Part shown: piece by piece, positions 14,740 to 23,491 of the stretch
Position numbering within the stretch: the first letter of the stretch is position 1
How the letters are laid out: each line of letters begins with the position of its first letter
Origin: Bacteroidota bacterium
GTDB taxonomy: Bacteria > Bacteroidota > Bacteroidia > M30B66
NCBI GenBank assembly: GCA_027490225.1
Contig: JAIXYK010000061.1
Location: 1-64,000, forward strand
Direction: 5' to 3'
Length of the DNA: 64,000 nucleotides
Position numbers and translations under genes: made by a program
Notes under the pieces: generated by a model
Told to the model about the DNA's origin: nothing
The model's database searches: none
What the model saw: the letters and a program-made list of their open reading frames with translations, nothing else

Positions 14740-15516
14740 TTAATTCAGATTTATTACCCAATTGTGAATATAATTTGCAATTTCTTCCCAATTTTTTTGT
14801 CCGCATATATAGTGCGTTCTACCTGTAAATTCCTTAAAATCTTTGATGCTATTTTTATCTTTATATGCATTAAAATTAGTTTTATTTAATGACGAAGGAA
14901 TAATATTGTCTTTTTCTCCAGCAATAAAAAGTAAGGGTTTATGCGGTAATTTAAAATTTATTTTTCCGTAAGCATCTGTGAGCATACTTCGGGGAATATT
15001 TCTGCTTTCGGGTACAACAAATTTGTCATATTCTATTTGGGTTTCGGCCATTGTCATTGTATTGCAAAATGCATATTGATACCATTTTACAGATGGCTCA
15101 AAAGCTGAATTTCCCTTTAACGGATTTATTACAGGCAAATTGGCTTTCCAAAAACTCCATTTGAAAGTCATAACACCAGCAGGTGGAGCTGAATCGATGC
15201 AAATACCAGTAACTCCTTTATCCATTTCAATGAGTTTTTGAGTGATAAAACCACCTACAGAATGCCCAATGATGATTGGCTTTTCAGGTAAATTATCAAT
15301 AAAACTGACATAAGATTTAACCGCATCACTAATGGTTAATTTAGTTAAAGTAGGATGAATATTTTTTCTTAAATCGCTCGGTTTTCCTTCGTGAAAAGGT
15401 AAACTTGGTGCATAGCATTTGTACCCTTTTGCTTCAAAATATTTTATCCAAGGTTCCCAGCTTGTAGGATTCATAAATAGTCCATGAATGAACACGATTG
15501 TTTTTGATATTTTCAT
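14740..15516 (-). CDS. Alpha/beta hydrolase
   Basis: 258 aa with the full catalytic triad layout: oxyanion segment IHGLF (10-14), nucleophile Ser86 in GHSVGG (84-89), Asp203 in GEKDNIIP, and His235 in GRTHYICG. No signal peptide, so cytoplasmic. The AB_hydrolase_1/6 fold covers esterases and lyases acting on small esters or acyl compounds; the substrate cannot be told. The gene follows the second Crp/Fnr regulator (stop 15587) by 70 bases on the same strand, matching the regulator-enzyme arrangement of the neighbouring hydroxylase unit. Confidence 0.9.
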   Translation of the reverse strand: MKISKTIVFIHGLFMNPTSWEPWIKYFEAKGYKCYAPSLPFHEGKPSDLRKNIHPTLTKLTISDAVKSYVSFIDNLPEKPIIIGHSVGGFITQKLIEMDKGVTGICIDSAPPAGVMTFKWSFWKANLPVINPLKGNSAFEPSVKWYQYAFCNTMTMAETQIEYDKFVVPESRNIPRSMLTDAYGKINFKLPHKPLLFIAGEKDNIIPSSLNKTNFNAYKDKNSIKDFKEFTGRTHYICGQKNWEEIANYIHNWVINLN

Positions 15517-15586
15517 TTTACAATAATTATTTCAGCAAAGGTGAATCGAATTATTTACCAAAACTTTAACCCAGGTTAAAATCGAC

Positions 15587-16174
15587 TTATTTCGAAGCAA
15601 GTCTTTTTCTAATTCTACTCAATGAAGGACCTTGAATGCCTAAATAGGAAGATATATGATACAAAGGGGTATTATTGAAAATATCAGGATAGTTTTTAAT
15701 TAAATCTAAATAGCGTTCTTCGGGCGATTTGAAAACGAATCCTTCCATTCTTTCGATGGTCAGGTTAAATGCTTCTTGCGCCATTAATCGACCAAAGCGT
15801 TCCCACTGGTGCGATTGCTTATACAGCGAAAGTAAATCGTCGATATTTATATAAAGTATAGTTGCATTTGTTAAAGCTTGTGTATGATAATCGCAGGGTG
15901 TTTGATTTATAAAACTTTTAAATGGAACTACAAATTGATTTTGGGTATACAAGAAAATATTCTTTTCCTCAAAGGTTTTACTGTCAATAATATAAGAACG
16001 AAATGCACCGTCAATAATAAAACCTAAATACTTGCAAACGATTTTATGCTGGTTAAAAAAATCTCCTTTTTTATATTCCTTTTTATGCCAAAAAGAAATG
16101 GATAAATTAAAATCTTCTGTTGATAATTCAGCAAAATGATTCAACGCAAAAGCAACTTTTTCTATTTCTGACAT
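15587..16174 (-). CDS. Crp/Fnr family transcriptional regulator (second)
   Basis: 195 aa: cyclic-nucleotide-binding-type domain (about 1-130) and C-terminal helix-turn-helix ending GIQGPSLSRIRKRLASK. The recognition helix has PSLSR rather than ExxSR, so it should not read the same TTGAT box as the regulator at 13947-14522. It sits directly upstream of the alpha/beta hydrolase on the same strand and probably regulates it. The upstream region (16175-16438) is shared with a divergent secreted-protein gene. Confidence 0.88.
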   Translation of the reverse strand: MSEIEKVAFALNHFAELSTEDFNLSISFWHKKEYKKGDFFNQHKIVCKYLGFIIDGAFRSYIIDSKTFEEKNIFLYTQNQFVVPFKSFINQTPCDYHTQALTNATILYINIDDLLSLYKQSHQWERFGRLMAQEAFNLTIERMEGFVFKSPEERYLDLIKNYPDIFNNTPLYHISSYLGIQGPSLSRIRKRLASK

Positions 16175-16321
16175 TATTTTATTTGTGTCTTTTTAAATTC
16201 TGATAAACCTTTTTTCTGATACAATGGTATTGAAATAAATACAATGTGCAAATGTTGACTGTCGAAAATATTAAGATGAAATGAGGTTAATTTAAATTAT
16301 TTTTAATTTTTTACTTAAGCC

Positions 16322-16375
16322 CAAAATTACATTTCATCCTTGAAAGTTTCTTTGAAACATGTAATGTTAAAAATA
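16322..16375. repeat. Possible partial copy of repeat family B
   Basis: ACATTTCATCCTTGAAAGTTTCTTTGAAAC resembles the B block CATTTCAACCTTAAA-GTTTCT-GAAAC. It lies just before the true start of the T9SS gene at 16439 and explains why an upstream ATG at 16340 is open but unlikely to be used. Confidence 0.4.
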
Positions 16376-16438
16376 CTATTTTCGGTATTATTAACTATTT
16401 TTATTTTATTTTGCTTACTCAAATCAAACCAGCCTTTA

Positions 16439-18718
16439 ATGAAGAATTTATATTTTCTTATTTTTTTCTCCTTTTTTCAAACCATTGTCAATGCTCAGTT
16501 TTATAATTGGAGCGCTGCATTAGGAGGATCAGAAAGTGATGAAGGACGTAGTATTGATATAGATAACAATGGTGATGTGATAACTGCTGGGACTTTTGAA
16601 AGCACAGTAGATTTTGATCGTGGGCAAGGTGTTTCTAACTTAACATCAGCTGGACAACAAGATGTTTTTGTTTTAAAAACCGATGCTGCAGGAAATTATA
16701 AATGGGCAAAAAGAATTGGAGGAGTAGAGGGGAATTATGTTTCTACTGTTAAGACTGACTTGCAGAATAATGTTTTTATTACAGGTTATTTTTTGGGTGC
16801 AATGGACTTCGATCCAGGCGCCGGTTCTGATTTACGTACTTCAAATGGTAGTGAAGATGTGTTTATAATTAAACTTGATTCTTCAGGGGTTTATCAATGG
16901 GGTATTCAATATGGAAGTAGCGGTTCTGATAAATCAATCGACCTTGTTATATCTTCAAACCAAAACGTTGTTGTGGCGGGTTTTTATACGGGTACCATTA
17001 ACTTTGGTCAAGGTGTTGGATCTGCTCCAACTTTAACTTCTATTGGAGGCCGCGAAGTATTTATAGCTTTTATCTCTAACGATGGTATTCCAGAAGCTGC
17101 TGTTGACATTGGAGGTCCTGGAGACATAAATCCAATTAGCATCGAATTGGATAACAACGACAATTTATTTTTAACAGGTTCTTTTAGTGGTACCTGCCAT
17201 TTCAATCCTCTTACGACGACTACTACAACTAGTATCGCAACTGTAGAGGGCTTTCTATTAAAGCTTAATGGAGGAGCTAATTTTGGCTGGGTAAAAAGAA
17301 TGGGTGGGGCAATTGGCTCAGAATGTAGAGGCAATAATTTAGTGCTAACCAATAATGGTGATATTGCTATAACAGGAAGTTTTAAAGGAACAGTAGATTT
17401 TAATCCGGGTGTTTTACAATTCAATTTAACTGCATATGGCACTTCTGAAGATTTGTTTATAGGAAGATTAAATGCAAATGGAGATTTATTATGGGCCCAA
17501 AAGGCGAATCAAATAGATTTAAATGATGGTCCTGATAAAGGTATTTCCATAGTAGAGGATTTTGATGGGAATTTAATTATTGGTGGAATTTATTGGGGAA
17601 GTCTCGATTTTGATCAAACAAATGCCATTGAAAGTTTAACCAGCCAAGGAGCAAACGATATTTTCATTTTAAAGTTGACATCTGCTGGTAGTTTCGTTTG
17701 GATTAACACTTATGGCGGAGTGAATTATGAAATCATGAATGATTTAGTAATTACTGCTGATGGGCAAACAATAATGACAGGGTATTTAACAGGTCCTGCC
17801 GATTTTGACCCAAGCCCGGGCATATTCAACTTAATTCCGAACAACATTAACAATTTAGATTATGCAGACATATTTATATCAAAATCTGGGAGTTGTGCAT
17901 TGCCTTATCCTTTAACTCAGATTGTATCACCAACAGCAGCTTGCCAATGGTCAGAGATACAGATTTCGGTTAACACTTCATATGGTGCCGAAAGTTACAA
18001 TTGGGAATTACCTGATGGTTCTTCCTACATTGATGGAATTTATACAAATCAAGTAACGCTTCAATTAGGTACAGTTTCGGGTGTTATTTCTGTTGTGCCT
18101 GCTAATTCATGTGGATATGGACCAAGTACTTCCATAAACATTACAGTTGATAGTCTTCCTATAATTTTAGACCAACCTGTAAATAGGGTAATAGATGAAA
18201 ACTCGTCTACAAGTTTTACTACTAATTGTTATGGTTCGAATTTAATCTATAAATGGCAGAAAGAAACTGCTGGAGTTTATGGTAATTTAAGCAACAATGC
18301 TACTTATTCAGGCACAAGCACAAATACTTTAAATGTAAATAACTGCAGTTTGTCATTAAATGGAACAAATTATAGGTGTGTAATTACGAATGGCACATGC
18401 AGAGATACAACCAACGAGGTGCTCTTAACAGTAAACGATACGATAGGTGTACCCAATTCAATAGGGAACTTTGAGCCAAATTCTTTGTTACAAATTTATC
18501 CCAGTGTTTCTGATGGAAGCTATATGGTTCAAAACGATCTTGTTGGCGGAAATTTGGTTTATTCAGTTTTTGATATAGCTGGAAGAATAATTAATTCAGG
18601 AATGTTTTTACAAGGCTATAATCAATTGAATTTGAAAAATGATGCAGCAGGAGTATATTTTCTAAAAGTGTCATTACCGAAAGAGGTGCAAACTATTCGC
18701 TTGTTAAAAACGGAATAA
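16439..18718 (+). CDS. Secreted repeat (SBBP-like) protein with Ig-like and T9SS type A domains
   Basis: 759 aa from the ATG giving MKNLYFLIFFSF, which starts a clear signal peptide ending IVNAQ; the open frame continues upstream to 16340, but that part is a repeat-like hydrophobic extension. Residues about 20-480 hold seven repeats of ~55-60 residues with a glycine-rich DFDPGxG loop and a phrase like DVFVLKLDSSGxYxW, the beta-propeller type seen in SBBP proteins. Then come a PKD/Ig-like pair with cysteines (about 490-660) and a T9SS sorting domain (LQIYPSVSDGSYMV ... AAGVYFLKVSLP). It is a surface or secreted protein; ligand unknown. Confidence 0.9.
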   Translation: MKNLYFLIFFSFFQTIVNAQFYNWSAALGGSESDEGRSIDIDNNGDVITAGTFESTVDFDRGQGVSNLTSAGQQDVFVLKTDAAGNYKWAKRIGGVEGNYVSTVKTDLQNNVFITGYFLGAMDFDPGAGSDLRTSNGSEDVFIIKLDSSGVYQWGIQYGSSGSDKSIDLVISSNQNVVVAGFYTGTINFGQGVGSAPTLTSIGGREVFIAFISNDGIPEAAVDIGGPGDINPISIELDNNDNLFLTGSFSGTCHFNPLTTTTTTSIATVEGFLLKLNGGANFGWVKRMGGAIGSECRGNNLVLTNNGDIAITGSFKGTVDFNPGVLQFNLTAYGTSEDLFIGRLNANGDLLWAQKANQIDLNDGPDKGISIVEDFDGNLIIGGIYWGSLDFDQTNAIESLTSQGANDIFILKLTSAGSFVWINTYGGVNYEIMNDLVITADGQTIMTGYLTGPADFDPSPGIFNLIPNNINNLDYADIFISKSGSCALPYPLTQIVSPTAACQWSEIQISVNTSYGAESYNWELPDGSSYIDGIYTNQVTLQLGTVSGVISVVPANSCGYGPSTSINITVDSLPIILDQPVNRVIDENSSTSFTTNCYGSNLIYKWQKETAGVYGNLSNNATYSGTSTNTLNVNNCSLSLNGTNYRCVITNGTCRDTTNEVLLTVNDTIGVPNSIGNFEPNSLLQIYPSVSDGSYMVQNDLVGGNLVYSVFDIAGRIINSGMFLQGYNQLNLKNDAAGVYFLKVSLPKEVQTIRLLKTE

Positions 18719-18720
18719 GA

Positions 18721-18830
18721 CCTAAGCGCCTGAGTTTATTTCCGCTGTCTGAGGCGCTCGAAGGCAGCGAGATAGTGGCTTCGAGTGCCTCAGCCACCAA
18801 TTTTCGAGTGCCTCAGCCAAATGTCCTCGG
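18721..18830. repeat. GC-richer intergenic repeat with hairpin (family D)
   Basis: CTGAGGCGCTCGAAG (18749-18763) pairs with CTTCGAGTGCCTCAG (18779-18793) with one mismatch. TTCGAGTGCCTCAGCCA is then repeated directly at 18780-18796 and 18803-18819. It is clearly GC-richer than the flanks and could also work as a terminator for the gene ending at 18718. Confidence 0.65.
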
Positions 18831-18898
18831 AAAATGAAGCAATTCTCTTTCTGATTATATCTCAATGAATGATTATTTTAGCTCAATAAATAATTAAT

Positions 18899-19516
18899 AT
18901 GAATATAGCTATTATCGGAACTGGAAATGTGGGCGGAGCGCTGGCTACAGCCTGGGCCCAAAAAGGACATCAAATAAATTTAGGTGTTCGCGATGTGCTT
19001 AATTTTAAAGGAAGAGAATTGTTAAGCAATATCAATACTCAGGTTTTGGGGATTTTAGAAGCTGCAGAAAAATCTGATATTATTTTAATTTCCACACCTG
19101 CGTTAACTGCAATTGAAGTGGTAAAAAGTCTTGGCGATACTTCCGGAAAAATTATAATTGATGCGATGAATATAATTATGGGAAAAGGACCTGAAGGCTA
19201 CAACAATACTACTGACGCTTTACTAGACAATACGCAAACAAGAGACATTGTTAAATGCTTTAATACAACAGGATTTAACAATATGCAAAACCCAAATTAT
19301 GGCAACTTAAACTTAGATATGTTTGTTGCGGGCGACAGTATTAAAGGAAAAGAAATAGCCATTCAACTAGCAAAAGATGCTGGTTTTGCTGAATGTTATT
19401 CAGTTGGTGGAAACGATAAATTCCAAATGCTAGAACAGTTTGCCTGGTTTTGGATAAATCTTGCCATGATACAAGGGCAGGGCAGAGACATAGGATTTAA
19501 ACTATTGAAAAGGTAG
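18899..19516 (+). CDS. NADPH-dependent F420-reductase-like oxidoreductase
   Basis: 205 aa. The N-terminal Rossmann motif GTGNVGGALA (residues 7-16) and following GVRD (about 29-32) place it in the NADP oxidoreductase/F420-dependent family (NADP_Rdtase F420 type). The rest matches the compact alpha/beta shape of that family, with the middle helix pair (KCFNTTGFNNM, about 120-130). These proteins bind NADP(H) and often work on small carbonyl compounds; F420 itself is not expected in most Bacteroidota, so the cofactor partner is uncertain. It stands alone, followed by the persulfide dioxygenase gene 105 bases later on the same strand. Confidence 0.85.
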   Translation: MNIAIIGTGNVGGALATAWAQKGHQINLGVRDVLNFKGRELLSNINTQVLGILEAAEKSDIILISTPALTAIEVVKSLGDTSGKIIIDAMNIIMGKGPEGYNNTTDALLDNTQTRDIVKCFNTTGFNNMQNPNYGNLNLDMFVAGDSIKGKEIAIQLAKDAGFAECYSVGGNDKFQMLEQFAWFWINLAMIQGQGRDIGFKLLKR

Positions 19517-19621
19517 ATTGTACAATTAAAATTCGCATGACTTAAATCATGTAATTCTAAGTGCATTTGTTTCTATAATTTTTCGCTTTTGATGTGACAT
19601 TTGTTTTAATTTTTTATTGAT

Positions 19622-21037
19622 ATGAAAATAGAACAAATATATACGGGGTGTATTGCTCATGCTGCTTATTATCTTGAGAATAATGGCGAAGCTGCTATTT
19701 TTGATCCATTGCGTGAAGTTGAACCTTACATAAAAAAAGCCGAAAAAGATGGCGCAAAAATTAAATATGTATTTGAAACACATTTTCACGCTGATTTTGT
19801 TTCAGGTCATTTAGATTTAATGAAAAAAACAGGAGCAAAAATCGTATTTGGTCCAACTGCAAAGCCCAATTATGATGCTATTATTGCCACTGATGGACAG
19901 GTATTTGAACTTGGTAATTATAAAATAAAAGTAATCCATACACCAGGTCATACCATGGAAAGTACCACGTATTTATTGATAGATGAAAATGGAAAAGAAC
20001 ATGGAATAATTACCGGAGATACTTTGTTTATTGGTGATGTAGGACGTCCCGACTTGGCCCAGCATGTTATTGCAGATTTAACGGAAGATAAATTAGCAGG
20101 TTGTTTATACGATTCGTTGCGCAACAAAATAATGCCCTTAAGCGACGATTTAATTGTTTATCCAAATCATGGAGCGGGCAGTGCTTGTGGTAAAATGATG
20201 AGCAAGGAAACAACTGACACTTTAGGAAATCAAAAACGGGTGAATTATGCATTAAATCCTCAATTAAGTAAAGAAGAATTTAAAAAGGTTTTACTTTCGG
20301 GATTAACGGCACCTCCAGCATATTTTCCTCAAAATGTACTGTTGAATATAAAAGGTTATGAAAGTATCGACTCCATTATGAGTCGGGGAAATACGCCCTT
20401 GTCGGTGAATGCATTTGAAGCGATAGCCAATGAAAGTAATGCGCTGATACTGGACACCAGAAATGCATCGGATTTTGCAAATGGTTTTATTCCCAATAGC
20501 ATCAATATTGGAATTGATGGGAATTTTGCACAATGGGTAGGTGAAATGATTCCTGATGTAAAACAGCCAATTATTTTAATTGCAGAAAAAGGCAGAGAAG
20601 AAGAATGTATTACCCGTTTAGCTAGGGTTGGATACGATAATTGTTTAGGTTATTTGGAAGGCGGATTTGAGGCATGGTTAAAAGCTGGAAAAGAGGTAGA
20701 AACAGCCAAACGAATGAGTTCAATAGAACTAGAAAATCTTTTGAACAAGGATAAATTTGTGGTGATTGATGTTAGAAAGAAAAGCGAATATGAATCTGAA
20801 CATATTGTTAATGCCTTAAATGTTCCATTAAATCAAATAAATCAGTATTTAGCAGAGATTCCAAAAGATCAATTTTTTGTTTTGCATTGCGCTGGTGGAT
20901 ACAGAAGTATGATTGCAACTTCCATTTTAAAACAACGTGGATGGGATAATTTCGCAGATATTTCTGATGGATTTAGTGGAATTTTAAAAACAAGTATTAA
21001 AAGAACCGAATATGTTTGTCCTACAACGTTGTTATAG
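19622..21037 (+). CDS. Persulfide dioxygenase (ETHE1-like MBL fold) with two rhodanese domains
   Basis: 471 aa. Residues 1-240: metallo-beta-lactamase fold of the ETHE1/glyoxalase II group, with HFHAD (54-58) and His63, the HTPGHT segment near 112, GDTLFIGDVGRPDL (about 139-152) and a final PNHG. Such enzymes oxidise glutathione or low-thiol persulfide to sulfite using one Fe(II). Residues ~255-360: rhodanese domain with no cysteine in the active-site loop (IAEKGREEE), so inactive. Residues ~370-460: rhodanese with Cys423 in LHCAGGYRS, active for sulfur transfer. The fusion links sulfane-sulfur delivery to persulfide oxidation, i.e. sulfide detoxification. Confidence 0.92.
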   Translation: MKIEQIYTGCIAHAAYYLENNGEAAIFDPLREVEPYIKKAEKDGAKIKYVFETHFHADFVSGHLDLMKKTGAKIVFGPTAKPNYDAIIATDGQVFELGNYKIKVIHTPGHTMESTTYLLIDENGKEHGIITGDTLFIGDVGRPDLAQHVIADLTEDKLAGCLYDSLRNKIMPLSDDLIVYPNHGAGSACGKMMSKETTDTLGNQKRVNYALNPQLSKEEFKKVLLSGLTAPPAYFPQNVLLNIKGYESIDSIMSRGNTPLSVNAFEAIANESNALILDTRNASDFANGFIPNSINIGIDGNFAQWVGEMIPDVKQPIILIAEKGREEECITRLARVGYDNCLGYLEGGFEAWLKAGKEVETAKRMSSIELENLLNKDKFVVIDVRKKSEYESEHIVNALNVPLNQINQYLAEIPKDQFFVLHCAGGYRSMIATSILKQRGWDNFADISDGFSGILKTSIKRTEYVCPTTLL

Positions 21038-21062
21038 GTAAATCGTATTTAATGCACACTTT

Positions 21063-21178
21063 AATTTGCGCTTATAATGTAAACGATATGCCGCGCAAGG
21101 GATAGCAGCGGAAATACTTGACACGAGGAACGAGGGGCAAGATTGAAGCGAATAGCCCGGCCCTTTGGGTGCGCCCCA
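21063..21178. repeat. GC-rich intergenic element (family C) between convergent genes
   Basis: Starts ATGCCGCGCAAGGGATAGCAG and ends GCCCGGCCCTTTGGGTGCGCCC. The opening GCCGCGCAAG is shared with repeat family A copy 3, and the end can fold as a GGGCC/GGCCC-type hairpin. It lies between the converging stops at 21037 and 21181 and may serve as a two-way terminator. Confidence 0.6.
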
Positions 21179-21180
21179 AT

Positions 21181-23370
21181 TTATTGCTTAATTATTTTAG
21201 TCCAGTAGTTTTGGTTTTCCTGAAGGATGTTCAGAAAATATATGCCAGCTGCATACTTCGAAATGTCTATTTGGTGCGTATTTTCTGTTTGTAGCATAAT
21301 GCGTCCAAAAGTATCGGATAGCTGAATTGTAAATGGCTCGTTTTGAATATTGCCCGAAATATTGAAAATGTTTTTGGTGGGATTTGGATAAACAGAAATG
21401 TTGTTTAAGTTTTCTAAATTGTTTTGTGTTGTAACAACATCCTGCAAACTATCATTGGCGTTGAATAAATTTTCGGCTTTGTAATAAACCAAAATAGCGC
21501 TTTCGTTTTGCGGATTTGCTTGTCCCCATGTTGGTTGATTGGTTACAGGAATGTTGTTACCATTTGCAATGTTGTTGGTTGCTTTATGTCTACCTACGCA
21601 AACAACACCTTGGGCAGTTTTAAACAGGCCAAACATTTCGGTATTGTCGCCACCAGTTTGCGTTAGCGTATCCCACTGACCAACAATTAGCGAGGAATAT
21701 TTTGGTACGTGAAACTGCTCATCGTACACCCTTACAAAACTGTTCCAGCAGCTTTTTCCACCGAAAGTTGGCTTCACCATTTTTTGATAAGCGTTGGCAG
21801 TGGTAATGGTTCTGCGCCCTATGGCCATTAAGCACACATCGCCATTGCTGGAAACTTTCATGTTGTTTTTTACAATTCTTGTGGTGTTTACATTTGGCCA
21901 GCCGGTATTTGGATTTGACCAGCCATCGAGGTTAGGGTCGGGGTGAGGCGTACCAATATTTCCAGTGGCTTCTGTCATTTCGCCCATGTAGGTTGAATTA
22001 ATTAATTTCCCATCGCTCAGCTGTAATTTACCCAACCAAGAAAGGTGAATATCGCCCACGGTGCCTGTAAACTGATTTTGAAATCCGAATGTAGAAGGAT
22101 TATTTACAATGGTATTTCCTTCCCAGAAATTTTCCACATTATTGCCATGTACACGTGCGCCTACAACTAATTTATCTGAATGATAATCAATGGCCAAAGC
22201 ATCAATATATTGGTCGGGAATGGAACCAACAGTGTCTCCTTGCGGGGTGATTTCGTGGTACAAACGGCTCCACCAATTTAATTCTCCGGCAGGTGACATT
22301 GCTATAACTGCAGGTTCAAAATCGGGCGTATTTTGAGGATTGAAATAACTTTTAAAACTCATGCCGATGTATAAATTTCCGTTTCGTTTATCAACTGCAA
22401 TTGAATTAGCGCCAAAAACAGGACAACAAGCTTCGGCAGAATATCCTGTATAACCAGGCCCATCTGCTGTTGGATTGTTTGGGTCGCAAGGTCCGCTAAA
22501 CAACACGTCGGCGGGCCATTTTCCTTTTTTGGAACCACCATTTCCATCGTTATAATATGTGTTGTATTCGTTTTCGGTCCAGGAGCGCAAATCGCAACGG
22601 CCCCAGATTTTTAGCACAATGCCACTGTATTTTACAGAATCTATTCCACCATTTGGATTTTGGCTTGCAGTGCCGCCCCTCCATTCGGTGCCGTTTTTTA
22701 ACCAATGTGTTCTCCAGTTGTCAACTACCATGCGCTGCCCATTTGAATTTAAACAATAAATGGCGCTCCAATCATAACCATAAGCTTCGCCTGAAACGTA
22801 GTACACTTTTCCATCATTTGTAACATCCCATGGGTGATAATCTTTGGGGCCTGATTTCGCCCAAACTGCAGTATTCCAAGTTAAAGCGGTAGGAATTCCG
22901 TTGACAAAATTGTTATTTAGTTTAGCCAATAGATAGCCACCATTATTGTTGTCAGAATCGGCAGTGTTGCAGCTGATATATAAGTCGCCAGTTGCGGTGT
23001 AAGGAAGCGAATTGGTTTTAATAAAACGAATATCTTCAACGGCGCCTTGAGGAAAATGAACTACTTCGGTGATGTTTTGTAAATCGTTTGAAAGGTGCAG
23101 TAAAAATCCAAATTTATTGGTTCCAAGTGCATTGGGAATGTTTCCCGAATATGTAAGTTGAGTTCTGGGAACAGACGCGTTTATCCAGTCTAAGTTATCT
23201 GCATAACCTGTAACGATAAATGTTCCATCGGATAATTGCAATACATCATAAAATGTTTCTTTGCCAGTGTTTCCGGCGTATGTAACGATATTGGTTTGAG
23301 CGATTAAAGAATGGTAGTTAAAAATTAAAATACTAATCAAAGCAAAGATGTGCTTTATCATATGATTCAT
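21181..23370 (-). CDS. Large secreted protein with T9SS type A sorting domain
   Basis: 729 aa. Two ATGs are possible, at 23370 and three codons later at 23361 (MIKHIFALISILIF); the second gives a cleaner signal peptide ending SLIAQ. The body (about 25-650) is rich in W, G, N and aromatic residues, with repeated phrases of the kind seen in beta-propeller or lectin-like surface proteins (for example AIYCLNSNGQRM, ADNLDWINASV). Several cysteines are present. The last ~75 residues are a T9SS sorting domain (ISVYPNPTKNIFNISG ... AAGIYFLNILQ ... KIIKQ). No enzyme motif was recognised. Confidence 0.85.
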   Translation of the reverse strand: MNHMIKHIFALISILIFNYHSLIAQTNIVTYAGNTGKETFYDVLQLSDGTFIVTGYADNLDWINASVPRTQLTYSGNIPNALGTNKFGFLLHLSNDLQNITEVVHFPQGAVEDIRFIKTNSLPYTATGDLYISCNTADSDNNNGGYLLAKLNNNFVNGIPTALTWNTAVWAKSGPKDYHPWDVTNDGKVYYVSGEAYGYDWSAIYCLNSNGQRMVVDNWRTHWLKNGTEWRGGTASQNPNGGIDSVKYSGIVLKIWGRCDLRSWTENEYNTYYNDGNGGSKKGKWPADVLFSGPCDPNNPTADGPGYTGYSAEACCPVFGANSIAVDKRNGNLYIGMSFKSYFNPQNTPDFEPAVIAMSPAGELNWWSRLYHEITPQGDTVGSIPDQYIDALAIDYHSDKLVVGARVHGNNVENFWEGNTIVNNPSTFGFQNQFTGTVGDIHLSWLGKLQLSDGKLINSTYMGEMTEATGNIGTPHPDPNLDGWSNPNTGWPNVNTTRIVKNNMKVSSNGDVCLMAIGRRTITTANAYQKMVKPTFGGKSCWNSFVRVYDEQFHVPKYSSLIVGQWDTLTQTGGDNTEMFGLFKTAQGVVCVGRHKATNNIANGNNIPVTNQPTWGQANPQNESAILVYYKAENLFNANDSLQDVVTTQNNLENLNNISVYPNPTKNIFNISGNIQNEPFTIQLSDTFGRIMLQTENTHQIDISKYAAGIYFLNILQENQNYWTKIIKQ

Positions 23371-23452
23371 ACAAAAGTTAATTTTATAAAAGTAGTTTAA
23401 TTAGCTAAATAAATTATTGTCTATTAAAAGTAATTTGAAATAGTGAGTCACG

Positions 23453-23460
23453 TATATTTG
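23453..23460 (+). promoter_or_regulatory. -7 promoter element for the PKD/T9SS gene
   Basis: TATATTTG matches TAnnTTTG exactly, 31 bases before the ATG at 23492. A TTTG lies 15 bases upstream (23434-23437), a little closer than the usual -33 spacing. Confidence 0.5.
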
Positions 23461-23491
23461 TGTTAGTACAAAAACTTTTATTTTCCTAAAA

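Noticed and set aside
16340-16438. Longer start for the T9SS gene
   Set aside because: The signal peptide begins at 16439 and the upstream part looks like a repeat B fragment.
22557-22823. Plus-strand frames within the large T9SS gene at 21181-23370
   Set aside because: They oppose a clear signal-peptide and sorting-domain gene and have shadow composition.
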